Below the pieces are notes generated by a model, which ran no database searches, was not told the DNA's origin, and was given only the letters and a program-made list of their open reading frames with translations. Shown in pieces: positions 33,725-43,017 of a stretch of DNA of 64,000 nt. The stretch is from the NCBI GenBank assembly GCA_964581115.1, contig CAZOMY010000004.1, positions 62,001 to 126,000 on the forward strand, written 5' to 3'. The translations under genes and the position numbers were made by a program. Source of the DNA: 2-02-FULL-55-14 sp964581115 (lineage in GTDB: Bacteria > Bacteroidota > Ignavibacteria > UBA10030). Every line of letters begins with the position of its first letter. The stretch's first letter is position 1.

Positions 33725-34165
33725 GTGGAAACGACGCCGAGAACGAGGTTCTTCAGGACAGAGGATGTCGGGCAAAAATGGTATGTCGTGGATGCTGCCG
33801 GCCAGACGCTGGGCCGGCTGGCTTCCGGCGTAGCCCATGTCCTCCGCGGAAAGCACAAACCGCAGTACACGCCGAATGCCGATGTCGGCGATTTCGTCAT
33901 CGTCGTGAACGCCTCGCAGATCCAGCTGACGGGAAAGCGGCTCGACCAGAAGGAACTCTATCGAAACACGCTGTATCCGGGCGGCGCGCGGTTCACGGCC
34001 GTCAAGGAACTGATCAAGTCGCGTCCGGAGCTCGTGGTCGAGCACGCCGTGAAGGGCATGCTGCCGAAGACCCGACTCGGCCGGCGCATCGGCATGAAAC
34101 TCAAGGTGTACGGCGGCAGCGACCACCCGCATACCGCGCAACGTCCAGAGCCCCTGAAGTTCTAA
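33725..34165 (+). CDS. rplM: 50S ribosomal protein L13
   Basis: L13 is an early-assembly large-subunit protein. The 146 residues include KWYVVDAAGQTLGRLAS, LRGKHKPQYTPNADVGDFV, VVNASQIQLTGKR and HAVKGMLPKTRLGRRIGMKL. I chose the GTG at 33725 because AGGAG lies 8 bases upstream; an ATG at 33701 would sit almost at the predicted transcription start. rpsI follows 14 bases downstream, the universal rplM-rpsI pair. Confidence 0.96.
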   Translation: METTPRTRFFRTEDVGQKWYVVDAAGQTLGRLASGVAHVLRGKHKPQYTPNADVGDFVIVVNASQIQLTGKRLDQKELYRNTLYPGGARFTAVKELIKSRPELVVEHAVKGMLPKTRLGRRIGMKLKVYGGSDHPHTAQRPEPLKF

Positions 34166-34179
34166 GGAAAGCACACTGC

Positions 34180-34566
34180 ATGGCACAACGCATCACCGTC
34201 GGACGCCGGAAGACCGCCGTCGCCCGCATCAAACTCCATGACGGCTCCGGGAAGGTGACGATCAACGGACGTGAGCTGGAGAACTACTTCCCGACCGAGA
34301 CGCATCGACAAGAGGTCCTGAAGCCGCTTACCGTCACCGAGAAACTCGGCCGATATGATGTGGCCGCGGTGGTCGAAGGAGGCGGGTCGATGGGTCAGGC
34401 CCAGGCCATCAAGCTCGGCATCGCCCGTTCGCTCGTCGCCTCCGACGAGGACCTGCGAGGGGCGCTCCGCCAGCACGGCTTGCTGACGAGAGACCCGCGA
34501 GCTGTCGAACGCAAGAAATACGGCCAAAAGAAGGCGCGCAAGCGCTTCCAGTTCTCGAAGCGCTAA
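34180..34566 (+). CDS. rpsI: 30S ribosomal protein S9
   Basis: S9 reaches the P-site tRNA with its C-terminal tail. The 128 residues read ITVGRRKTAVARIKLHDGSG at the N-terminus, VVEGGGSMGQAQAIKLGIAR in the middle, and KYGQKKARKRFQFSKR at the end, complete with the conserved terminal Lys-Arg. AAGGAAA precedes the ATG. A longer open frame back to 33778 overlaps rplM and is a shadow. Confidence 0.97.
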   Translation: MAQRITVGRRKTAVARIKLHDGSGKVTINGRELENYFPTETHRQEVLKPLTVTEKLGRYDVAAVVEGGGSMGQAQAIKLGIARSLVASDEDLRGALRQHGLLTRDPRAVERKKYGQKKARKRFQFSKR

Positions 34567-34581
34567 GAGAATGTTGCACCC

Positions 34582-34606
34582 GGGGTCCGGCATGAAGCCG
34601 GATCCC
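34582..34606 (+). other. hairpin in the rpsI-rpsB spacer
   Basis: GGGGTCCGGC (34582-34591) and GCCGGATCCC (34597-34606) form a 10-base stem with one G-U pair and a 5-base loop. No T-run follows. It may be a weak terminator after rpsI or part of an rpsB leader. The rest of the 157-base spacer shows only the AAAGGA ribosome-binding site of rpsB. Confidence 0.5.
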
Positions 34607-34723
34607 GGCGTCGTATCCATCAATCATGCGACCCGATCCGACCGGCAGTGTCCCGACCTCGCATTGAGACGGGATTCCGGAAGGACATGACGGCCGCAGG
34701 TGACCAACTGAAAGGACATACCG

Positions 34724-35488
34724 ATGCCCCGCATCGACCTGGAAGCCCTCCTCCAAGCCGGCGCCCACTTCGGGCACCTGACCCGCCGCTGGAATCCCAA
34801 GATGAAGCCGTTCATTTTCATGGAACGGAACGGGATCCACATCATCGACCTCAAGAAAACGCAGGAGATGGCGGATGAAGCCTTTACCGCCGTTTCGAAC
34901 ATCATCGCCGAAGGGAAGAAGATTCTGTTCGTCGGCACGAAGCAGCAGGCGGCCGACGTCGTGAAGGAGGAGGCGAAGCGCTGCAACGCGTATTACGTGA
35001 CGGAGCGGTGGATGGGCGGCATGCTCACGAACTTCCAGACCATCCGGAAGAGCGTCAAGCGCCTCACGAACATCGAGAAGATGGAGAATGACGGCACCTT
35101 CGACAAGCTGACGAAGAAGGAGCGCCTCATGCTGAGCCGCGAACGCGACAAGCTGCAGGAAGTGCTTCAGGGCGTCGTCGAAATGACCCGGTTGCCGGGT
35201 ATCATCTACGTCGTCGATATCAACAAGGAAGACATTGCCGTGAAGGAGGCCCGTCGTCTGGGCATTCCTGTCGCAGCCATCGTCGATACGAACACCGACC
35301 CGGGCCTCGTCGACTTCCCGATCCCCGCGAACGACGACGCTCTCAAGTCGATCCAGCTCATCACGAAGGTCGTCGCCGACGCCGTGATCGACGGCGAACA
35401 GCGCTCGTCGGCCCGCCGCGCAGAAGAAAGCGCTGCGCCCGAAGCGGCCGTGAAGGCCGAACGATCATCCTCACACCAAGCCCGTTAA
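34724..35488 (+). CDS. rpsB: 30S ribosomal protein S2
   Basis: The protein has 254 residues. It starts MPRIDLEALLQAGAHFGHLT and continues with RRWNPKMKPFIFMERNGIHI, YVTERWMGGMLTNFQTI and FPIPANDDALKSIQLI, all S2 signatures. The C-terminus has a short charged tail. AAAGGA precedes the ATG. tsf follows 10 bases after the stop, the conserved rpsB-tsf pair. Confidence 0.97.
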   Translation: MPRIDLEALLQAGAHFGHLTRRWNPKMKPFIFMERNGIHIIDLKKTQEMADEAFTAVSNIIAEGKKILFVGTKQQAADVVKEEAKRCNAYYVTERWMGGMLTNFQTIRKSVKRLTNIEKMENDGTFDKLTKKERLMLSRERDKLQEVLQGVVEMTRLPGIIYVVDINKEDIAVKEARRLGIPVAAIVDTNTDPGLVDFPIPANDDALKSIQLITKVVADAVIDGEQRSSARRAEESAAPEAAVKAERSSSHQAR

Positions 35489-35498
35489 CGAACGTACC

Positions 35499-36107
35499 AT
35501 GAGTCAGATCACCTCCGATATCGTCAAAAAGCTCCGCGACATGACCGGCGCCGGCATGATGGATTGCAAGAGGGCGTTGGAAGAGTCAAAGGGTGATATG
35601 GACGCGGCGGTCGAGTACCTTCGCAAGAAGGGGGCCGCCACCGCCGCCAAGCGCGCAGACAAGGAAGCCAACCAAGGCGTCATCGAAGCCTACATCCATG
35701 CGGGCGGTCGCATCGGCACGTTGGTCGAGTTGAATTGCGAGACCGATTTTGTCGCCAAGACGCCGGGCTTCAAGGCGCTGGCGCATGACATTGCCATGCA
35801 GATCGCTGCGATGAATCCGCGCTACGTCAGCCGCGACCAGGTCAGCCAGGCGACGATCGACAAGGAGCTCGAGATCTACGCCGAGCAGGCGAAGAACGAG
35901 GGGAAGCCCGAGCACGTCGCCGCCAAGGTCGCGCAGGGACGGCTCGAGAAATTCTACCAGGAGTCGTGCCTGCTCGAGCAAAGCTTCATCAAGGATTCCG
36001 GCAAGACCATCAAGGACATCATTCAGGATGAAGTGTCGCGCGTCGGCGAGAAGATCGAGGTCCGACGATTCCTGCGATACCATCTTGGCGAGTCCACGAA
36101 CGCCTGA
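35499..36107 (+). CDS. tsf: translation elongation factor Ts
   Basis: EF-Ts recycles EF-Tu by nucleotide exchange. The 202 residues represent the short form with one core subdomain. The N-terminal DIVKKLRDMTGAGMMDCKRA motif and the core VELNCETDFVAKTPGFKALA with the catalytic TDFV are present; CLLEQSFIKDSGKTI follows. A hairpin after the stop separates it from pyrH. Confidence 0.96.
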   Translation: MSQITSDIVKKLRDMTGAGMMDCKRALEESKGDMDAAVEYLRKKGAATAAKRADKEANQGVIEAYIHAGGRIGTLVELNCETDFVAKTPGFKALAHDIAMQIAAMNPRYVSRDQVSQATIDKELEIYAEQAKNEGKPEHVAAKVAQGRLEKFYQESCLLEQSFIKDSGKTIKDIIQDEVSRVGEKIEVRRFLRYHLGESTNA

Positions 36108-36123
36108 CCATCACCACCTGCGA

Positions 36124-36151
36124 CAGAATCCCGACATCGTTCGGGATTCTG
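36124..36151 (+). terminator. hairpin between tsf and pyrH, terminator-like
   Basis: CAGAATCCCG (36124-36133) and CGGGATTCTG (36142-36151) form a perfect 10-base stem with an 8-base loop, 14 bases before the pyrH ATG. Only a weak T content follows (CGTCTCT), so it may attenuate rather than stop transcription into pyrH. Confidence 0.6.
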
Positions 36152-36164
36152 CGTCTCTGGCCCC

Positions 36165-36917
36165 ATGAGCACACCCATGTACAAACGGATCCTGCTGAAG
36201 CTCAGCGGCGAAGCCCTGATGGGCGAGCGCGACTACGGCATCGACGCGGCCATTTTGAGCAGGTATGCCGACGAGGTGAAGTCGGTCACGGACCTCGGCG
36301 TGCAGGTCGGCATCGTCATCGGCGGCGGCAACATCTACCGCGGCGTCGAGCACTCCTCCGACGGCATCGACAAAGTGACCGGCGATCATATGGGGATGCT
36401 GGCGACGGTCATCAACGCGCTGGCGCTCCAGCGGGCGCTCGAACATCACGGCGTCCCGACCCGGTGCCAAACGGCCATTGACATGGCCAAGATCGCCGAG
36501 CCGTTCGTGCGCCGACGGGCGATCAGGCACTTGGAAAAGGGAAGGACCGTCATCTTTGCGGCGGGGACGGGGAATCCGTATTTTACAACCGACACGGCGG
36601 CCGTGCTGCGGGCGATCGAGATCGGGGCTGACGTCATCCTGAAGGGAACGCGCGTGGATGGGGTCTACGATAGCGACCCTGAGAAGAACTCGGATGCGAC
36701 GAAGTACGAGGAGATCTCGTATGAGGATGTGTTGAAGCGCGACCTGCGGGTGATGGATCTGACCGCGATCACGCTCTCCAAAGAGAACCGACTGCCGTTG
36801 ATCGTGTTCAACATGAATCTACCCGGGAACCTCCGTCGCCTCGTCCTCGGCGAGGCCGTCGGGTCGCGCGTGACGGATTTCCCCACCCTCGACACCACGA
36901 CGAAGAGCCACCGATGA
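36165..36917 (+). CDS. pyrH: UMP kinase
   Basis: PyrH phosphorylates UMP to UDP in the cytoplasm. The 250 residues show YKRILLKLSGEALMGE, VIGGGNIYRG, TGDHMGMLATVINALAL, AGTGNPYFTTDTAAVLRA and TRVDGVYDSDPEKN, the full amino-acid-kinase motif set of bacterial UMP kinases. It overlaps frr by 4 bases (ATGA), completing the common rpsB-tsf-pyrH-frr cluster. Confidence 0.97.
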   Translation: MSTPMYKRILLKLSGEALMGERDYGIDAAILSRYADEVKSVTDLGVQVGIVIGGGNIYRGVEHSSDGIDKVTGDHMGMLATVINALALQRALEHHGVPTRCQTAIDMAKIAEPFVRRRAIRHLEKGRTVIFAAGTGNPYFTTDTAAVLRAIEIGADVILKGTRVDGVYDSDPEKNSDATKYEEISYEDVLKRDLRVMDLTAITLSKENRLPLIVFNMNLPGNLRRLVLGEAVGSRVTDFPTLDTTTKSHR

Positions 36918-37474
36918 ATGCGAAAGACATCCTGAAGCATGCCGACGACCGCATGAAGAAAGCGGTCGAGGTCGTTCGGGAAGAGCTCGTCCGCATCCGG
37001 ACGGGCAAAGCCACGACCGCGCTGCTTGATACGGTCAAGGTCGACTACTACGGTTCGATGGTCCCGCTCAAGCAGGTCTCGAACGTCAGCACGCCGGACG
37101 TCCACACGATCAGCGTCCAGCCATGGGAGAAGGGCATGATCGGCCCGATCGAAAAGGCGATCCAGAGCGCCAACCTCGGACTGAATCCGGTCAACGACGG
37201 GAATGTCGTTCGTGTGCCGATCCCGCCGTTGAACGAAGAGCGCCGCAGAGAACTGGTGAAGTTGACGAAGAAATTCGGTGAGGACGGCAAAGTGGCCATC
37301 CGCAACGTACGTCGCGACGCGATCGAGCATCTCAAGAAAGCCGAGAAAGACGAACACATGTCGGAAGATGAACGGAAGCGGTCGGAGGTCGAGGCGCAGA
37401 AGATGACCGACAAGCACATCAAGGAGATCGACGACCTTCTGGCGATGAAAGAGAAGGAGATCATGGAGGTCTGA
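36914..37474 (+). CDS. frr: ribosome recycling factor
   Basis: RRF splits post-termination ribosomes together with EF-G. The 186 residues include REELVRIRTGKATTALLD, VDYYGSMVPLKQVSNVSTPD, IPPLNEERRRELVK and VRRDAIEHLKKAEKD, with the usual two-domain length. It is the last gene before a strong terminator. Confidence 0.97.
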   Translation: MNAKDILKHADDRMKKAVEVVREELVRIRTGKATTALLDTVKVDYYGSMVPLKQVSNVSTPDVHTISVQPWEKGMIGPIEKAIQSANLGLNPVNDGNVVRVPIPPLNEERRRELVKLTKKFGEDGKVAIRNVRRDAIEHLKKAEKDEHMSEDERKRSEVEAQKMTDKHIKEIDDLLAMKEKEIMEV

Positions 37475-37542
37475 CCATCGCAGCGTCAAGAACCGCCATG
37501 GCAAGGGTCCTTGAGAGTTGTCCTGGCCGGCAGTGATCCCCC

Positions 37543-37566
37543 AGCCCCGCTTCGGCGGGGCTTTTT
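37543..37566 (+). terminator. rho-independent terminator after frr
   Basis: AGCCCCGC (37543-37550), the tetraloop TTCG and GCGGGGCT (37555-37562) are followed by TTTTT. This is a textbook terminator closing the ribosomal/pyrH-frr region. Confidence 0.95.
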
Positions 37567-37634
37567 GTTGCCAATCAGCGAAACCTGCTTGCGCCCGGCC
37601 CGTATCGAATGGGAGATCCTGAAAGGACCTGCCC

Positions 37635-38312
37635 ATGAATGCATCTGCCAAACGCCTCACCCGCAGCGGTTCCGATCGCATAATCGCCGGAGTCTGCGGA
37701 GGGCTCGCTGAATATCTGGACATTGACCCCTTGTTCGTACGCCTCGCATGGATTCTGATGGTCGTGGCCGGCGGATTCGGCATTCTTCTCTACATCGCAT
37801 GGGTCGTCATCGTCCCCGCCGGTCCTTCCGTCGCAGCCTCCGTTCAGGAACGCCGCGGTCGCTCGACCTTCGGCGCCATCGCCGGGGTATTCCTTGTTCT
37901 GTTGGGCGTGCTTCTCTTGCTCGACGAGTTCCACTTCTTCCACATGCACGATCTCTTTGACTGGTCCTGGAAGTTCGCCGGTCCGGCCTTGTTGATCGCG
38001 GGCGGGGCGTACCTCATCTTCAGAAAGCGTGAGGCCCGGGTGGACGAGAAAGTCGCGGCACCGGGCCAGCCGGTCGAGTCGGCTCGCGCGAAACGATTTG
38101 AGAAGAGCAGGACGGACCGCAAGCTCTTCGGCGTCTGCGGTGGATTGGCCGACTATTTCGAGGTCGATCCGACCCTCATTCGGCTCGCCGTGGCCGGCGT
38201 GACGCTGGCGGCCCCGCCGTTCGGTATCATCGGCTACCTGGCCCTGGCGATCTTCGCCCCGACGGCTCCGCTCGTCGCTCCGCCTCCCCAGCCGACGGCG
38301 ACCGCGTCATAA
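37635..38312 (+). CDS. membrane protein with two PspC domains
   Basis: The protein has 225 residues and contains the PspC domain twice. The first copy is at about residues 5-65 (RSGSDRIIAGVCGGLAEYL, DIDPLFVRLAWILMVV) and the second at about 155-215 (SRTDRKLFGVCGGLADYFEV, DPTLIRLAVAGVTLAAPP). Between them lie two hydrophobic helices flanking a His/Phe-rich segment. PspC domains occur in envelope-stress systems and in small regulators. Two copies framing a membrane core is less common than one, and suggests a role in sensing or scaffolding at the membrane, which is inference. No pspA is nearby. Confidence 0.85.
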   Translation: MNASAKRLTRSGSDRIIAGVCGGLAEYLDIDPLFVRLAWILMVVAGGFGILLYIAWVVIVPAGPSVAASVQERRGRSTFGAIAGVFLVLLGVLLLLDEFHFFHMHDLFDWSWKFAGPALLIAGGAYLIFRKREARVDEKVAAPGQPVESARAKRFEKSRTDRKLFGVCGGLADYFEVDPTLIRLAVAGVTLAAPPFGIIGYLALAIFAPTAPLVAPPPQPTATAS

Positions 38313-38332
38313 ACAGCCGAAGGCTCGACATC

Positions 38333-38824
38333 GTGTCAGGTTCGTTGATCGCGGCTGCGGGTATGGCGCTGGTGTTCCGGGCGGTCGACCTTCAGCCGGA
38401 GTTGATGGCCACGATCGCCTGGTGCTCGGCGTCGCTGCTCTGCGGTGTGCACGCGGTCGCCGGTCTCATCGCCGGGTCGACGATGCGCAAATTCTGGGGG
38501 GCGTTGGGCTTCGTGGCAGCTGGTCAACTCGCCCTGTGGAACGCGGATATCCTCGTCCCGACGCTCGAAGAGAGCATTGCGTCGGCGTCGCTGTGGCTCG
38601 GTCTTGCGTTCGCCTTCGTCTGGCTCAGCCAGCCGTACAAACTGGACGTGCTTGCGGCCGCCGTGCTCTTCGGCGGACCGGGGGTGGGCTACTACTTGTG
38701 GTGGCACGAGCTTGTCGACCTCGACTCGCTCGAACAATGGGCGGGCAACGGCTGGCCGGCGATCATTATCCTCGCGGGGACGGGACTCATCCTCCGCGCA
38801 TGCTTCCGGCCGACGCGTCAGTGA
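38333..38824 (+). CDS. small multi-helix membrane protein, function unknown
   Basis: The protein has 163 residues, nearly all in hydrophobic segments. About five to six membrane helices are visible, with a conserved-looking YYLWWHELVDLDSLEQW turn near the C-terminus. It starts with GTG at 38333, 20 bases after the PspC gene, and was probably co-transcribed with it. I recognise no family. Its stop overlaps that of the convergent polA by 7 bases. Confidence 0.7.
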   Translation: MSGSLIAAAGMALVFRAVDLQPELMATIAWCSASLLCGVHAVAGLIAGSTMRKFWGALGFVAAGQLALWNADILVPTLEESIASASLWLGLAFAFVWLSQPYKLDVLAAAVLFGGPGVGYYLWWHELVDLDSLEQWAGNGWPAIIILAGTGLILRACFRPTRQ

Positions 38825-41610
38825 GCTTCGAGCCAGTTCCTTCCCGTGCCCATCTCGACCCGGATGGGCACGGACAGCGGCAGCGCTCCGACCATCTCCC
38901 GCTCCACGATCGTTCTCACCGCCGCCTCTTCCTTCTTCTTCAACTCCAACAGCAGTTCGTCGTGCACCTGCAGGAGCATCGCTGACTCAAGCCCATGGTC
39001 GCGGAGAGCACGATGGATCCTCACCATGGCGATCTTGATCATGTCGGCAGAGGTTCCCTGGATGGGCATGTTGATCGCCTGACGCTCTGCGTTCTGACGC
39101 ACGGCGCGGTTCTGACTGCGAAGGTCGGGGAGATAGCGTCGCCGGCCGAGCAGGGTCTCGACATAGCCGACCGTGGCGGCGGTCGCGATCGTATCGTGGA
39201 TGTACTGCTTGACCTTCGGAAAGCGGTCGAAATAGCGGTCGATGATCTCTTTGGCCTCAGTTTGTGAGATCTCGAGAGTGTTGGCGAGTCCGAACGCGCT
39301 GCTTCCGTACATGATCCCAAAGTTGACCGCCTTTGCCCGACGGCGCATCTCCTTGCTCACGTCGGAAGGGGGTACTCCGAACACCCGAGCGGCAGTTGTC
39401 GTGTGAATGTCTTCGTTGTTCCGGAACGCTTCGGCCAGTCCTTCGTCGCCCGCGATGTGCGCCATCACCCGGAGCTCGATCTGCGAATAGTCGGCCGAGA
39501 GCAGGACCGTACCTCGCTCGCCGGCGATGAACGCCTTGCGGATCGCCTTGCCGGCTTCGGTGCGGACGGGGATGTTCTGCAGGTTCGGGTCGCTGCTCGA
39601 GAGCCGGCCGGTAGCCGCGACGGTCTGAGAATAGGACGTATGGACGCGCCCGGTCTCCGGATGGACGAGTTGTGGCAGCGCATCCACGTAGGTGGATTTC
39701 AGCTTCGACAGCTGCCGATACTCGAGGAGCGACTCGACGATCGGATGCGCATGCTTGAGTGATTCGAGCACGGCGACGTCGGTCGAGAATCCCGTCTTCG
39801 TTCTGCGAACCGGCGGCAGCCCCAGCTTGGTGAACAGGAGGTTGCCGAGCTGCTGGGTGGAGTTGAGATTGAACGGTCCGCCCGCAAGTTCGTGGATCTT
39901 GAGCGTCAGCACCTTGATCTGTTGGTCCATCTCCTTCGACATCGAAGCGAGCGTGTCGGTATCGAGGGCGATGCCGCGTCGCTCCATGTCGGCCAACACC
40001 GCGACGAGCGGCATTTCGACCACCGCCGCCAGCCGTTCAAGGCCGGCTTGCTTGATCTTTGTCGAGAGCAGAGCCCACAGCCGGAACGTGATATCGGCGT
40101 CCTCGCACGAATAGTCGGCCAGTGCCTGAGGATCCACGTCGCGTATGTGCCGCTGTTGCTTTCCAGTCCCCACCAGATCGTCGTACGCAACAGGAGCGTA
40201 TCCCAGGTGCTCGCGCGCGACAGCGTCCATGTTGTGCTGGGCGTCCTCACGCAGCAGATAGCTGGCCACCATCGTGTCGAAGGCAACACCCGCAACGTCG
40301 ATGCCATGCCGCGACATCACCAGGATGTCGTATTTGATGTTGTGGCCGGCCTTGGGGATCGCCGGATCCTCGAGCGGACCTTTGATCAGCGGTGCCACAC
40401 TCTTCCATGGCAGATCGTCCGACGCAGCCCGGGGAAACATCCCCTCCACCGGCATTCCCGCTGCAATCGGGATGTACCATGCCTCCCGCTCCTTCATGGA
40501 GAAGGAGACTCCCACCAGCTCCGCCCGAAGCGCATCGGTCGAGGTCGTCTCGGTATCGAACACAAATCCCGAAGACGTCGAAAGCATCGCGGCAAGCTTC
40601 TGGACCTCATCGAGCGTTGAGATCCGCCGATAAGCGTGCTGATCGGTGGCGATCGTGTGAAGCTCGTCGTCGGTTGGCGCCGATGTCACCGACGACTCGG
40701 CCTCGACCGCCGGCCGTTCGTCGACCGACGCCGGGCCGTCCAGGCGGCTCAACAGGGACCGGAACTCCATCGAACGGTACAGCTCACGCAATCGATCCCG
40801 ATCGGGTGGTTCCAACCGGAAGGCCTCGAGGTCCAGCTCCACGGGGGCGTCAGTGTGGATCGTGACGAGCGTGCGCGAGAGGTAGGCGAGCGCTTTGTTC
40901 GCTTCGAGCTTCGTGCGGATGCCTTTCTGGGGTATCTCGTCCAAGGCACGATAGAGAGCGTCGAGTCCTCCGTATTTCTGGATCAGCGGGATCGCCGTCT
41001 TTTCTCCGATCCCCGGGACGCCCGGGACGTTGTCGGAGCTGTCGCCGGTCAGGGCCAGGACTTCAACGACCTTGTCGGGCGTAACGCCGAACTTCTCCTT
41101 GACGCCATCCAATCCCACGACTTCCGGGTCGCCTCCCTGTTTGGCCGGGCGCATCAGCGACACGTTCGGCGAGACGAGCTGCATAAAATCCTTGTCGCCG
41201 CTGACGAGGAAGACGCGGAGGCCTTTCTTCTCGGCTTTACGAGCCAGTGTGCCGATGACGTCGTCGGCCTCGAAACCGGGTACTTCGAGCAGGGGGATGC
41301 GAAAGGCCCGAACGATCTCCTTGAGCGGCTCAAGTTGCTCGACCATATCCTCGGGCATCTTTTCGCGCGTTGCCTTGTAGCCAGCGTACGCTTCATGACG
41401 GAACGTCGGGGTCTTCGTGTCGAACGCCACGGCGAGGTAATCGGGAAGCGACTCGTTGATGATGCGATTCAGGAACGTCGTGAAGCCGTAGACGGCGCTG
41501 ACATTGTGGCCGTCGGAGGTCATGAGCGGACGTTGGATGAACGCGAAGTACGCACGGTAGGCAATGGCCATACCGTCGATGAGGAAGAGCCGCTTCGAAC
41601 GATCGTTCAT
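38818..41610 (-). CDS. polA: DNA polymerase I
   Basis: This repair and Okazaki-fragment polymerase has 930 residues and three active domains. The 5'-3' nuclease (residues 1-290) has FLIDGMAIAYRAYFAF, EVPGFEADDVIGTLARKA and ALTGDSSDNVPGVPGIGEKT. The 3'-5' exonuclease (about 320-510) retains FDTETTSTDAL, GHNIKYDILV and YSCEDADITF, so proofreading looks intact. The polymerase domain has DYSQIELRVMAHIAGDE, RRRAKAVNFGIMYGSSAFGL and LLQVHDELLLE. It shares a 4-base overlap with the MFS gene downstream, and its 3' end overlaps the gene at 38333. Confidence 0.97.
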   Translation of the reverse strand: MNDRSKRLFLIDGMAIAYRAYFAFIQRPLMTSDGHNVSAVYGFTTFLNRIINESLPDYLAVAFDTKTPTFRHEAYAGYKATREKMPEDMVEQLEPLKEIVRAFRIPLLEVPGFEADDVIGTLARKAEKKGLRVFLVSGDKDFMQLVSPNVSLMRPAKQGGDPEVVGLDGVKEKFGVTPDKVVEVLALTGDSSDNVPGVPGIGEKTAIPLIQKYGGLDALYRALDEIPQKGIRTKLEANKALAYLSRTLVTIHTDAPVELDLEAFRLEPPDRDRLRELYRSMEFRSLLSRLDGPASVDERPAVEAESSVTSAPTDDELHTIATDQHAYRRISTLDEVQKLAAMLSTSSGFVFDTETTSTDALRAELVGVSFSMKEREAWYIPIAAGMPVEGMFPRAASDDLPWKSVAPLIKGPLEDPAIPKAGHNIKYDILVMSRHGIDVAGVAFDTMVASYLLREDAQHNMDAVAREHLGYAPVAYDDLVGTGKQQRHIRDVDPQALADYSCEDADITFRLWALLSTKIKQAGLERLAAVVEMPLVAVLADMERRGIALDTDTLASMSKEMDQQIKVLTLKIHELAGGPFNLNSTQQLGNLLFTKLGLPPVRRTKTGFSTDVAVLESLKHAHPIVESLLEYRQLSKLKSTYVDALPQLVHPETGRVHTSYSQTVAATGRLSSSDPNLQNIPVRTEAGKAIRKAFIAGERGTVLLSADYSQIELRVMAHIAGDEGLAEAFRNNEDIHTTTAARVFGVPPSDVSKEMRRRAKAVNFGIMYGSSAFGLANTLEISQTEAKEIIDRYFDRFPKVKQYIHDTIATAATVGYVETLLGRRRYLPDLRSQNRAVRQNAERQAINMPIQGTSADMIKIAMVRIHRALRDHGLESAMLLQVHDELLLELKKKEEAAVRTIVEREMVGALPLSVPIRVEMGTGRNWLEAH

Positions 41611-42893
41611 ACGGAGGAGGACTCGGATGGTGCACGGTCGGCCACGGGGAGCGGCTTCGTCGAGGGTTCGCTGCTGTCGTCCTTCGGCGCTTCGACAAGG
41701 CTGGTGCGGACCGCCCAGATCGAGAGAAGGAGCATGCCGAGCGCGAAGACGAACACCGAGCGCAGCCCCAAATGGGCTCCGATGAACCCGCCGAGCGGCG
41801 CGCCGATGAAGTTGGCAAGGGTGTTGCCGCTCGTGGCGATACCGAGGATGCCGCCGCGCCGGTTCGGCGGCGCAAATTTGCTGATGTAGGAGTACAACAC
41901 GGGCAGCATGCCGCCAAGGCTGAAACCCAGAAGGGCTCGCACGACTACAAGGGGGGCAATGTGCGTCAGGACGGCATGGAGGCCATAGGCGACGCCGGCG
42001 CCGAGAAAGGCCAGCGAGAGGTTCTTACGGATGCTCTTGCGATCGTTCCGGCGTCCCCACCACGGTGCGGAGATGACGGTGAAGAGCCCGGCCACGGAAA
42101 AGATGGCTCCCGCGGCTGTTGCCACGTACTGCGTGCCGCCGAGCATCGAGTCGACATAGAGCGCGAAGATCGGCTGGACCAAGAAGACGCTCATCTGAGA
42201 AATAACGATAAGGCCGAGGGCGACGGCGATGGGACGGTGCGTGAACACATACCGGTAGTTGCTACGCAAGCCGATCGGATGCGATGATGACGATTCCGGC
42301 TTGGCACGGTCGTGCACGAAGAACAGGATGATGAATCCGGTGATCGTGCAGAGTCCTGCAACGAGGAAGAAGACCGGCCGGTAGCCGATCGTATCGGCGA
42401 GTGAACCTCCAAGAAAAGGGCCGAGGACGTTGCCCGCCGACGTGGCGGTCTGCAGCAGCCCGATGGCGTAGCCGGACCGGTGTCGCGGAGTGTTGACCGA
42501 CACGAGCGCCATGGCGGAGGCAAGGAATCCGCTGATGGCCCCCTGGACCATTCTGAAAAGAAAGAGGCTCTCGACGTTCCACGCGAAGCCGATCAGCACC
42601 TGAGAGAGTCCCAGGCCGAAGATGGCCCTGACGGTCATGAACTTGCGGCCGTAGCGGTCCCCAAGATAGCCCCAGACCGGCGTCATGAAGAAGGCCGGCA
42701 GGAAGGGACCGGAAAAGACCAGCCCGCTCCATTGTGCGACGGAGGCCTCGTCGGTGACACCGAGATGCCGGATGTAGAACGGCAGGAAGGGGACGACAAG
42801 ACTCATGCCGAGCATGGCGATGAACTGTGCCGCCCAGATGATGTAGAGCGTTTTGCGCCAGGGCTCGAGGGGTGTGGAAGAGTTCCTCATCAT
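41607..42893 (-). CDS. MFS transporter, drug:H+ antiporter-1 type
   Basis: The protein lies upstream of polA on the minus strand; its stop overlaps the polA ATG (ATGA), so the two are co-transcribed. The 428 residues form 12 predicted helices with the central loop near residue 200. Motif A is GYLGDRYGRKFMTV between helices 2 and 3, and the second half repeats it weakly (GRRNDRKS). GLLQTATSAGNVLGPFLGG is typical of DHA1 efflux proteins such as MdtG-like multidrug exporters. The substrate is unknown. Confidence 0.85.
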   Translation of the reverse strand: MMRNSSTPLEPWRKTLYIIWAAQFIAMLGMSLVVPFLPFYIRHLGVTDEASVAQWSGLVFSGPFLPAFFMTPVWGYLGDRYGRKFMTVRAIFGLGLSQVLIGFAWNVESLFLFRMVQGAISGFLASAMALVSVNTPRHRSGYAIGLLQTATSAGNVLGPFLGGSLADTIGYRPVFFLVAGLCTITGFIILFFVHDRAKPESSSSHPIGLRSNYRYVFTHRPIAVALGLIVISQMSVFLVQPIFALYVDSMLGGTQYVATAAGAIFSVAGLFTVISAPWWGRRNDRKSIRKNLSLAFLGAGVAYGLHAVLTHIAPLVVVRALLGFSLGGMLPVLYSYISKFAPPNRRGGILGIATSGNTLANFIGAPLGGFIGAHLGLRSVFVFALGMLLLSIWAVRTSLVEAPKDDSSEPSTKPLPVADRAPSESSSV

Positions 42894-43017
42894 CGCGGTC
42901 GCTGAGGTCGTTGCAGTGGAACGCGATGAAGGGGCGGCAGTGTTGAGCGGCTCAGGAACATGGAAGGGAGTTCTTCGTCAATATACTGATTCAGGCCGAG
43001 AGATGGCATTCGCAATC

